Origin: Hyaloperonospora brassicae
Lineage: Eukaryota > Oomycota > Peronosporomycetes > Peronosporales > Peronosporaceae
Reading direction: 5' to 3'
Assembly: GCA_947650285.1 (NCBI GenBank)
Contig: CANTFL010001484.1
Coordinates: 496,001 to 560,000 of the forward strand
Length of the DNA: 64,000 nt
Positions within the stretch are counted from its first letter, which is position 1. Each line of letters begins with the position of its first letter. A program made the position numbers and the translations under genes. Shown here piece after piece: positions 45,611-53,469 of the stretch. The notes under the pieces are model-generated. The model was not told the DNA's origin. It worked only from the letters and a program-made list of their open reading frames with translations, and ran no database searches.

Positions 45611-47073
45611 TATGAGCTTGCTCATGTTACGACTCTGTCGTCGTCGGTCACTGACCTAATCCGTACGTCATATGCCAAGGATGAACACTGTGTAGCTCTG
45701 CTACGTGCTCTAGGGAGCGAGGAGGATAAGGACTCGGACATAGAATTGTCGGCACGTTTGCGTGCGAGGCTACATCAATATTTCATCGACCAATGCCTGT
45801 TGTGCTATAGCACAAATATGGAGGATACCTCTCGCATCGTCGTCCCTCATGATATGGAGTTGAAGTATCGAATCATCTATGAGGCACATGATACTGCGTC
45901 GAGTGGTCATCTCGGTCGTGAGAAGACCTGCGGATCAGTTAGTCAATGCTATTGGTGGCCCAAACTATACAAATGAGTGATCACGTATGTGCGTACGTGT
46001 GAAACGTGTCAACGGGTGAAACCCTCAGCGCATGCGACTGCGACGCTAGATAGTCTATATATACCCAAAGGGTGTTGGGAGTCCATCAGCATGGACTTCA
46101 TGTTCGGTTTTGCCGAAAGATGCACAAGGCAATACGTGTATTGTGGTCTTTGTTGGTCTTTTGAGCAAGATGGATCATTTAGCGGTGGTGCTGGGTACCA
46201 TTGATGGTACGGGTACAGCTACGCTGTTCATCGATCGGGTATTTCGACAACACGGTTTGCTGTTGGTAATTGTCTCTGATAAAGATCCTCGCCTCACTGG
46301 GAAGTTTTGGAAGTCTATTTAAGGGGCTCGTCACACGTTTAAACATGTCCACGGCAGATCATCCGCAGACTGATGGTCAAACCGAGCGAGTGAATCGCGT
46401 TATCGGTGACATATTACGCAGTGTTTGCGCTGAAACGCCAAAACGTTGGAGATCGATGCTTCCTGCTGTTGAGTTTGCGTTAAACAACGCTGTTCACGCC
46501 TCTACAGGCTTTACCCCGTTCTACGTGAACGTTCTCGCACACCCTCGCGTTCCGTTAACGCTACCACTACGTATTTCAGGGCTTGGTGGGGGAGAGATGG
46601 CCGATCAGATTGCTGATATCAGCCCTGCTACTGTTCACAAACAGGTAAGCGAGTTTCTCGCAACGCGATTGAATGTGTTGCGACACGTACGTGATGCACT
46701 GGCTGATAGCCAAGATAAACAAAAGGAGCAAGCTGATGTTAAAGGCATAGGTTGTATTGAACGTTATGAGGTCGGAGACCAAGTTCTCCTTAATGCTAAA
46801 AACCCACCTACAAATGTAGTGTCTGCCGTCTTCAAGACAAAGTTGCGTCCGCGCTTCATCGGTCCATTCACGGTCGTTGCTAAGAAGGGACTTGCGTATA
46901 CGCTCAATCTTCCGCGCGAACTGCGCACGCATCCAGTGTTCTACGTTTACTTACTTAAGCCGTATCGGGACCCGTCCTATGTGTACTCAGAGGATCTTGC
47001 GCCGGGTAATAGGGCCTTGCCGTCGACTGTTGCATCCGAACCAGGAGGTCAACTGACTATCCACCCGGGCTAG
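45611..47073 (+). pseudogene. Element 2 integrase
   Basis: HHCC zinc-binding domain at about 45880-46020 (HLGREKTCGSVSQCYWWPKL, then CETCQRVKPS), interrupted by a TGA at 45974 where tryptophan is expected. The core starts with CWESISMDFMFGFA (first catalytic aspartate) and shifts near 46115. It continues with VSDKDPRLTGKFW (second) and, after another shift near 46320, DHPQTDGQTERVNR (third, the E of TERV). The carboxyl half is open to 47073 with LRPRFIGPFTVVAKKGLAYT and LRTHPVFYVYLLKPYRDP. All three catalytic acids are present but not in one frame. Confidence 0.8.
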
Positions 47074-47230
47074 GGCCAACTCCATTGCTTGAACGCGGGG
47101 TTGGACCAACTCCGACGCCTGAACACGTGCTTGCATCGCGTCGACGCACTCTAGGTCTTACCGAATGTCTCTCGGGGACCGCTCAGATCGAGAAGCACCT
47201 TCTCATGCCCCTCCTTCGGTACCCAGACCA

Positions 47231-47470
47231 CTACTGACGCTGCTCGATGAGCAAGGGAACCACCAGTTCCATGTGGGGAAATCCTGAAGCGATGTCGGCG
47301 TCGTGGCCATTACCAGTATCTGGTGAAGTGGATAGGGTTCCCGGAGTCGGAGAACTCGTGGGAGCATGAGATACCCCTTCGGCAGGACTGCCCTTACGCC
47401 GTGGATGTTTTTGAACATCGTGGTCAGGGTCGCCCTGCGACCGAGAACAATTATCGCCAATAGTGGTGGG
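47231..47470 (+). pseudogene. Element 2 chromodomain, frameshifted
   Basis: Sense-strand segment with LLDEQGNHQFHVGK, a shift at about 47283, then LKRCRRRGHYQYLVKWIGFP, SENSWEHEIPLRQDCPYAVD. This is a chromodomain by its FHVGKIL-type start, YLVKWxGFP core and ENSWE motif. It marks element 2 as a chromovirus. The last part overlaps the antisense frame on the other strand. Confidence 0.75.
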
Positions 47471-48283
47471 AGGTAGCAGGTTGCTCCGAACCTTAGGTTC
47501 GTAACCCGTGACTACCGGCGTAGCCGGAGCATAACGCGTACGTGTACGCAACTGGCCTCTGGCCTTGAGCTTGGCATAATCGAACCGAGGCTTTCGTTCC
47601 AGACGAACGTCAGCCACATCGGCGCTGGCCCGCAGCGCGGGCACACTGCTAAGATGCCGCTTGCGGTACACCGAACAGATGAACTGATTGTCATCCTCCT
47701 CGGGCATTTTGCCAGCGAACAACAAGATGGGCACGCCCTGTATCGGTAGAGTAGAAACATTACGAGATAAGCTCTCAAGGTGCGCAAGGTACTGACCTTG
47801 CGTGGTCAAGAACGGTTCGAGATACCTCTCATGTATAACCTTGCGGAACGCAATGTATTCTGGTGACTTAACCTCTGGTGTAATTGCCCATGTTGCGAGG
47901 CTACGGCCTTCCGTTTGACAGAGACGTTGCTCCATGCCCGGTGTTGAAAACATGTAACCACTCCGGTTCTGAATTACCGTCTGGGTATGCGCACGACGCC
48001 GAGCCCTCTCCTCTCGCTGAAGGATTAGCCCCTGTTGCTCGTCGAGCGGGTTCGTGATGATGTTCTCATCTGCATCTGTTGTATGATGCTGCGCCACTGG
48101 TGCGATGGTTTCACCACGTTCAACGAACGGATCCGTTGCTGTTAGAGGTCTAGCCTCAGATACAGCGGAGTGGGACGATATCCCGTCATCTCCAGGGACA
48201 CTGGTATCGCTATTATAGTCCACATCCTCATCAAAGTCGAGGTAGGAGGAAAGAGCCCGAGCCTCGTTAGGTGGCGATGCCAT
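47231..48283 (-). CDS. Antisense open frame of element 2, 350 codons
   Basis: Uninterrupted frame on the strand opposite to gag-pol, from an ATG at 48283, 107 bp inside the 3' LTR border. It is the only long frame between the chromodomain and the LTR. The amino-terminal ~70 residues are acidic and serine-rich (LDFDEDVDYNSDTSVPGDD). A basic patch QREERARRRAHTQ follows. The middle (about residues 135-205) looks folded, with YIAFRKVIHERYLEPFL and HLESLSRNVSTLPIQGVPIL. The tail is basic and proline-rich. I recognise no known family. It stayed open while gag, protease, RT, RNase H and integrase all acquired stops or shifts. It might be expressed from antisense activity of the LTR, but no promoter is proven. 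Confidence 0.55.
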   Translation of the reverse strand: MASPPNEARALSSYLDFDEDVDYNSDTSVPGDDGISSHSAVSEARPLTATDPFVERGETIAPVAQHHTTDADENIITNPLDEQQGLILQREERARRRAHTQTVIQNRSGYMFSTPGMEQRLCQTEGRSLATWAITPEVKSPEYIAFRKVIHERYLEPFLTTQGQYLAHLESLSRNVSTLPIQGVPILLFAGKMPEEDDNQFICSVYRKRHLSSVPALRASADVADVRLERKPRFDYAKLKARGQLRTRTRYAPATPVVTGYEPKVRSNLLPPTTIGDNCSRSQGDPDHDVQKHPRRKGSPAEGVSHAPTSSPTPGTLSTSPDTGNGHDADIASGFPHMELVVPLLIEQRQ

Positions 48284-48377
48284 GGTGTTTTGTGTTTGGA
48301 AACCGTGAGGTAAAGCGCACACACGCCGACTTCTTCGAAGAAACAATCCGATTGACGTTTTGTGGTGACGTCAGTCT

Positions 48378-48389
48378 GGTGGGGGAGGG
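48378..48389 (+). other. Polypurine tract of element 2
   Basis: GGTGGGGGAGGG directly before the 3' LTR start TGTAACGGGG. It would prime plus-strand DNA synthesis. Confidence 0.75.
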
Positions 48390-48872
48390 TGTAACGGGGT
48401 TCCTTGTCGACTGATAGTCGACAATTGGTGTGGTGCACAAAAGAGATGGGGTCCCCTGTAAATTGATAATAGAACGCAATAGGTGTATCAATTGTTAAAG
48501 ACTGATGTCTGTCAACCATTGATTGCAAGATCTTTTAATAGGTTTTAATAAAACATTAGCGAGTAGGTTAAGTACGTTGTTCTAAAATGTTCTTTTAGGT
48601 CAAAAGAAGAAATACAGTTCAGTTCCCCTTTTGATCAGTAAGAAACATGTGCCTCATGAGGCGTTTTTATCGTAAGGACTAAGCGACGCCTGTGAAGGTA
48701 GCTTGTTCTTGAGCACTCTGTGCTGTAATCTTTTGAATCGTTTGGTCCCCTTTGGAACAGGGATTGTAATCTCTAGAGCTTGTGTGACGTTCAGGAGTCG
48801 AGTTTTAAACCTAAGTTGCTCGTAAAGAGTTAAGTCTTTCTATGACTTAAGGAGCTGTGTAGCTCCGATACA
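48390..48872 (+). repeat. 3' LTR of element 2
   Basis: 483 bp from TGTAACGGGG to CTCCGATACA. Intact partner of the interrupted 5' LTR. A 9-bp perfect hairpin TTGTCGACT/AGTCGACAA sits near its start (48403-48423); the 5' LTR has a different, shorter pairing there. Followed by TTCCT (target duplication with one mismatch). Confidence 0.88.
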
Positions 48873-48993
48873 TTCCTCCGCGGTCGTGACTTGCCCTCAC
48901 ACCCGTTCCATTTCTGAGCTTGCATATGTCCTTTTCCTTGTGCTCCTCCACTCTTGAGCTCCTCGAACACCTTTGATCGTCTTTAATCTTTTC

Positions 48994-49830
48994 TTACCCG
49001 ATACGCACGAGAGCGCGCAGTGTCATGAGCTTCGCCGCGTCCAACGTCTTCGTAAGGAGGTCTGCGGTCATCTGCTTCGACCTGACGTAGCTCGCCGCGA
49101 TGATGCCGCGACGCGAGTAGTCGAAGAGGAACTAAAGGTGCACATCCACGTGTTTCGCCTTCAGCGACTATGCCTCGCCCGCTATCTGCGCGATCTCCGC
49201 TTGGTTGTCCACCCGCAACCGCATCAGGAGCGCGGGCTCCACGCCCACTTTGCGCAAAATCTCTCGCAGGCCGAGCATCTCGCGCGCGACCTCACTCGCC
49301 GCGACAATCTTCGCCTCCATCGTCGACAGAAAGACGCCTCCCTGCTTCCACGCGCCCCAGCTGACGGCCACCTTGTTCAGCATCACGATGTCGCCCGTCA
49401 TTGACTTCCAGTCCGTCTTCTCGGTGGCATAATCGGCGTCGCTAAACGCTTCCAGGGGCATCGCCGCACTCGGGTTGTCCGCTGGGATCATCGCGACCTT
49501 GAACAAAGCCGTACCCTTAAGGTACCGCGCGACACATTTCGCCAGCTTCTAGTATGCCAGTCGAGGTGCTTGTCAATTGACCTTGTGCCTCGCAAACACT
49601 ATGTCGGGGCGCGTGCAACGCGCCAACAAAAGCAGCGAGCCGACCAGCGACTGGAACTGGCGCAGTGTCGGTCCTGGTCGCACTCTTGGCGTCCTAAGAA
49701 GCTCCTAGTCGCCATCCTCCAGCTCGTAGCAGCTGTCGTTGATCGGCGTCCACGTTGAGTTGGCGTCGGCGAGACCGTTGTCGCGCAGGAGGTCTCCGAT
49801 GGCCTCCTCCTGATCGAGCGTGTATATGCG
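48994..49830 (-). pseudogene. Copia RNase H and Pol carboxyl end
   Basis: Minus-strand end of the Copia polyprotein. The frame 49506-49168 reads LEAFSDADYATEKTDWKSMTG, then AVSWGAWKQGGVFLSTMEAK and LRVDNQAEIAQIAGEA. The SDADYA and STMEAK motifs carry RNase H acidic residues. Downstream in another phase, KQMTADLLTKTLDAAKL is the normal Copia terminus, ending at a TAA (48996-48994). Frame changes occur at about 49160 and 49520-49830. Beyond it, 48873-48993 is untranslated sequence leading to the interrupted polypurine tract. Confidence 0.75.
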
Positions 49831-50590
49831 CTAACCGTTGTGCATCACGCGCATGCCCAGGAATTTGCTGACACGCCTCAGGTCCTTGATCGACAACGAC
49901 GCGAGGCTTGCAAAGAATCGCTCAACCGCCGCCGCGCTCGTTATTGTGGCGAGGTGATCGTCGACATACACATCGATTACGACGAGGCCGTCGCCGTCGC
50001 GCTTCCAGTAGAAGCACATGTCGCTCTTTCACCGCGTGAAACCGGCAGCAGCGAACTATGAGAGCAGCATCTGGCTCCACAGCCGATCTGCCTACTTGAG
50101 CCCAAACAGGCTCGTCCGTCGCTCCAGCACCAGCTCACTCGCGTTCGCAACGCATTGCGCTCGCAGCGTCTCCTCCGAGACCGGCATTCCGCGAGGCATC
50201 TGTAGAAAGATTCGAAGGTGTGGCTCCTTTTCCGCTTTAACGTACGCGTTGGGGTGTCGCCGTGCTTGGCAGGCACCCCTCCACGTAGCCGCAAGCGCCG
50301 GGATCGCTTCGACCGTCGACATATCCATCACGGCAGCAAAGGTGAACGTGCAGTCGACACCGAGCACCTGCTCGTTACCACACGCCACCAATCTCTCCTT
50401 CAGCCGCTCGGGGTCTCCCTGAGCATCCGTCTTGGTTTTGCAGACCCATTTGGTGTGCAGCGCGTGCGTCCCTGGCGTTCGCTTTGTAATCGTCCAGACG
50501 TCGTTGGCCTCGAGCGCCGCGATCTCCTCTTGCATCGCCTTCTCCCACCCTTCGCACTTGCCGCTGCGCATCGCGTGATGACGGGTCGCG
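49831..50590 (-). pseudogene. Copia reverse transcriptase
   Basis: Minus-strand RT of the Ty1/Copia type. The frame starting around 50590 reads GWEKAMQEEIAALEANDVWT, then ALHTKWVCKTKTDAQGDPER, LVACGNEQVLGVDCTFTFA and NAYVKAEKEPHLRIFLQMPR. After a shift near 50020 the frame 50019-49831 gives MCFYWKRDGDGLVVIDVYVDDHLAT, with the catalytic YVDD intact, and then LSIKDLRRVSKFLGM. A normal Copia RT has these in one frame. Gag and protease lie upstream but the integrase core is missing, so RT follows the pre-integrase domain directly. Confidence 0.8.
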
Positions 50591-51160
50591 CGCCATGGGT
50601 TCGATCGTGTCGAACACGAGGTATCCAAGTCGCTGGTGCCAGCTCAACAGCGAGGCTTCGTGCGGCTAATAGGAGTTGGTTTCCGTTGCACTCGTTTCGA
50701 GCGCCGCCATGGTCGCGTCGCCGCCTACACCCTCCTTGTTCCGCGCGGCCGTCGTCACGACATACAGCACGTTGCTGTCGATCGCGCCATCGAAGGCAAC
50801 CGCACCATCGCTGCGCCGATTGAGCGCCTGTCGCCGTAGTTCATGAGGGCAAACCCTTTGTTCTCAAGTTTGCCGAGCGACACAATGTTCTTTGCCAGTC
50901 GCGGCGCCAATCACACGTCCGTGAGCGTCACGACCTCCTCCGTGCTGCGCGCGAGAACCTCGAGGCGCACGCTACCGACACGAGTCATGTGTAGCGACTC
51001 GTCGTCTGCCTTTCAATCTCGTGGCTACAAGCCGTCGAGTTGAGAAGCAGCGACTCACCTTTGACGAGATGCCGGCTACCGCCGCTGTCGAGGATCCAGT
51101 CTCCTCGGTCGGCGCCCGCGGTATTGGCCATCACAAGCACAAATCCACACGTGCCTTCCG
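50570..51160 (-). pseudogene. Copia protease and pre-integrase domain
   Basis: The protease active site appears on the minus strand at about 51110-51060 as DWILDSGGSRHLV (Copia-type DSG). After frame changes, RVGSVRLEVLARSTEEVVTL and LGKLENKGFALM continue the domain. The pre-integrase segment ASLLSWHQRLGYLVFDTIEP (about 50650-50590) carries the H of the integrase zinc finger. At MARDP the sequence jumps straight to the RT amino end, in a different phase. Stops at about 50990, 50930 and 50675 disrupt the region. Confidence 0.65.
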
Positions 51161-51257
51161 TGGCTCGCGCTCCATTTCTTGCATTTCTCGCTGCGGTGTC
51201 CTTGCCGCGCGAGCCTTTAATCTTCCTGTTGCGCTTCTTCGCGGTCGCATTGCGCTT

Positions 51258-52525
51258 TTAAATCAGCGCGAGGATCATGCCGGCGCATCCGCCCTTCGCG
51301 GGTGTCCCGTCGTCGTGCACGACTATCGCGCGACAGTCGGTCGCTATGTGCCCCGGTCGCCCGCATCGGTAGCACGTAATCGTGCCCTTGGGTTTTCTTT
51401 CCACGTGCGCGGCGACGACCTCACGACCCACTGCGCTGCTGCCGTTCTCGATGGACTGCGAGAAGTGCGCCATCTCCTCGGCGTGGCGCAGGTGGTTGAC
51501 TAACGTGGGATCATACTTGGATTGTATCTCGTTCATCATCTCCGGTGAAGCGTGGTGGAGGATGTTATCGAGAACAAGCAAGTCGGCACCACCACGCGCC
51601 TCGCTGACGGCGACCATTTACAGGAAGTGCTCAGCCTAGGTGCATCGTGCGATTTCTTGGCCATGAATAACTTTATCGCCGGCTCGCAGTGATTGACGTC
51701 TTAAATGTGCGCAGAACATGCTATAATGTACTCCAGAGTGGCTGTCTGCGTCCACCAGGTGTCGACCTGCTTGTGATAGTACCTCTTAGCCGGCCGGCGA
51801 ACAGACGCCCAAGCAGGTCGACCTTGATGTCTTCGGTACATCCAAAACCACACGATGCTTCCGCGAGGCTCACCGCGCGCAGAAAGGTGCGTCCCTAGTC
51901 GAAGAATTCGCTCCCGAGCCCGCGGTACATCTCTGTACCATCGAACTTGCGTATGGTCAACTTCTGCTGGCTTGCCGATGGCATCCCATAGCCGTTGAGG
52001 CCCGGGCGCCCATAAGCCTGCGGCGGAGAGGCTTGTTGCTGCGGCCGTGGTGATACAGCATACGCCTGCGGAGGTGGCGCATACGCTGGTCCGCGCTGCG
52101 GCGTCTGCGGCGCTGAGCGCACGCGGGAAGTCTCTAGCGACGCAAATCGCGACGCTACAAGGTTGGTACCCGCGCAACGCCGGTGCCTTTTCCTCCGCGT
52201 CTCCGATCGCGTCGATTGTCATTGGTATACCGCGCATGTTGGCGCCGAGTTTCGAGGCAAGCAGACAGCTCTCCACGGCCCCGAGCATGCGCTCCTCCTC
52301 ATCTCGCACGCTCTGCGACATCTCGCGGCTCGCCAGTCGATCCGTGAGTGCGGCGAGCGCGGCAAGGATCTTATCGTCTCGCTGCCCGCTCTCGCGAGCG
52401 GATCCATCCTCGACGACTGCGGGTGCAGTGGGCGCTCGCGCTGGCGAGCCGCGTCCAGGTGAGGCTCGAGGGACACCCCCTGGTGTCTTCGTAGTCGGTT
52501 TGGTGACTCCGGCCATTGGGCTCAT
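51258..52525 (-). pseudogene. Copia gag
   Basis: Minus-strand gag starting at the ATG at 52525, which overlaps the primer-binding site. The amino part is Pro/Ala/Arg-rich (TPGGVPRASPGRG), then ALAALTDRLASREMSQSVRD. A shift near 52150 leads to the glutamine/proline-rich AYAPPPQAYAVSPRPQQQ and KLTIRKFDGTEMYRGLGSEF, the usual start of the Copia capsid. Further pieces (RTFLRAVSLAEASCGF, then LVAVSEARGGADLLVLDNIL) are in other frames. The zinc knuckle CYRCGRPGHIATDC at about 51380-51335 fits CX2CX4HX4C. It ends at 51258 or runs on into protease. Confidence 0.75.
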
Positions 52526-52528
52526 AAG
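52512..52528 (-). other. Copia primer-binding site, half-tRNA type
   Basis: On the minus strand, one base after the LTR, the sequence is CTTATGAGCCCAATGG. TTATGAGCCC is complementary to the anticodon loop and stem of initiator tRNA-Met (GGGCUCAUAA). Copia-type elements are known to prime from an internally cut initiator tRNA. The gag ATG lies inside the site. Confidence 0.6.
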
Positions 52529-52529
52529 C

Positions 52530-53274
52530 TGTAGCCAAGATGCGTGTTGCGAGAAGGAAGCGGTAGGTGAACGACAAGATTCTGTATTCCTTCTTACTAG
52601 TTCCCTTTTCTCTGCCGTGCTCGCCAAAGCCCTCTGCTCCAGTCATCTGTCTTGTAACGGGACACACCCCTTGCGTGATCTTAACGCAAGGGTGACGTGT
52701 GCCCGAGAAGCGTGCACAGGGCAACCGAGGAAGCGGTAGGCAAAACAGAACCCGAAAGCTCTGTCTTGAGGGAAAAGTGGAACTGTTTATTTAATAGTTA
52801 TTACGCTAATAAATTATCTTTTGACTTTCTCTAACTATATTAAATTATCTTCTCCTATGTGGGTCCCTTGCTCACCACCCATTGCGCGCGTCCAGCAGCG
52901 ATTGGCGGTTGAGTTGGTCGATGTACACCGTACATCAACCGAGAAGTGGACCCCTCCACGGATATTATCCTAAACAATAATAATCCGACAACATCACTCA
53001 TTTCGAGTAATGTTGATTGAATATTATCAAAACAGATGATATTCAAAAATTGGTACTTTCGTACCAATTTTTTTGCATCGGGCTCACCCCAGGACATGTC
53101 TCGCACGCATTCTGACTTTACCTGAATACAACCGCTATTCTGCTTGTCACTCTGCACTCACCTTTTGCACACATTGAGCTTATGACATCATGGTCCCAAA
53201 TAAACCCCAAGTCACCGGCCGACCACTCCGATCGCCTTTTCGTGCACTCGCACCCATTTCCAACAGTTCCAACA
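52530..53274 (-). repeat. 5' LTR of the Copia element, containing an insertion
   Basis: On the minus strand TGTTGGAACTG to GGCTACA. Without the 444-bp insert and its 5-bp duplication it is 296 bp, the same as the 3' LTR at 33301-33596. It is followed on its outer side by TCGAC. Confidence 0.85.
52653..53096 (-). repeat. Solo Gypsy LTR inside the Copia LTR
   Basis: 444 bp, flanked by perfect TGTCT duplications (52648-52652 and 53097-53101). The uninterrupted site is preserved in the sister LTR at 33411-33430. On the plus strand it starts TGTAACGGGACAC and ends CAGGACA. It shares blocks with the element 4 LTR (59454-59880), for example CTCACCACCCATTGCG. It holds at least four perfect or near-perfect hairpins. 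Orientation is set by comparison with element 4. Confidence 0.85.
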
Positions 53275-53279
53275 TCGAC
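53275..53279. repeat. Target-site duplication TCGAC, right copy
   Basis: Partner of 33296-33300; marks the right border of the whole nested insertion. Confidence 0.85.
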
Positions 53280-53353
53280 AAAATCACAGAAAGACTGACC
53301 GACTGACCGACGCTGCGGAGCGTGCGTGGCAGCCGTTTCCACGAATCTTCTTT

Positions 53354-53360
53354 TCACTCC
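53354..53360 (+). promoter_or_regulatory. Candidate initiator of the aspartokinase gene
   Basis: TCACTCC matches YCAYTYY and lies 110 bp before the chosen ATG and 80 bp inside the transposon border. It would put the start of transcription on the host side of the insertion. The motif is weak on its own. Confidence 0.35.
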
Positions 53361-53469
53361 GCCGCGTCACCCGATCTTTATCGGCTGCCCCTTTTCCACC
53401 CAATGTGGTGTGCGCGGTAGTGGTACTTCAGGCGCCCAACGGCTCACGTCCGTCCAGTCCTTCTCGACA

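Larger units (their letters stand above)
33602..48872 (+). mobile_element. Element 2: plus-strand Gypsy chromovirus inserted in the Copia element
   Basis: LTRs start TGTAACGGG and end GATACA or GCTACA. The 5' LTR is split (33602-33989 and 41629-41731) by element 1. The 3' LTR is 48390-48872. Between them are a primer-binding site, gag, protease, linker, RT, RNase H, integrase, chromodomain, an antisense frame and a polypurine tract. Excluding element 1 it is about 7.6 kb. Single stops and a few frameshifts disable it. Confidence 0.85.
33301..53274 (-). mobile_element. Element 3: minus-strand Copia element split by nested Gypsy insertions
   Basis: A Copia element whose LTRs are 33301-33596 (3' LTR) and 52530-53274 (5' LTR), flanked by perfect TCGAC duplications. 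Its own sequence is about 4.7 kb: LTRs plus 48873-52529. The remainder is a Gypsy element inserted at 33602-48872 and a solo Gypsy LTR at 52653-53096. Order on the minus strand is gag, protease, pre-integrase, RT, RNase H, the Copia order except that the integrase core is missing. All coding parts are broken. Confidence 0.85.

Noticed and set aside
53326..53469. GTG-initiated amino-terminal extension of the aspartokinase gene
   Set aside because: GTG starts are unlikely in a eukaryote; the ATG at 53470 keeps the whole enzyme and follows a candidate initiator.
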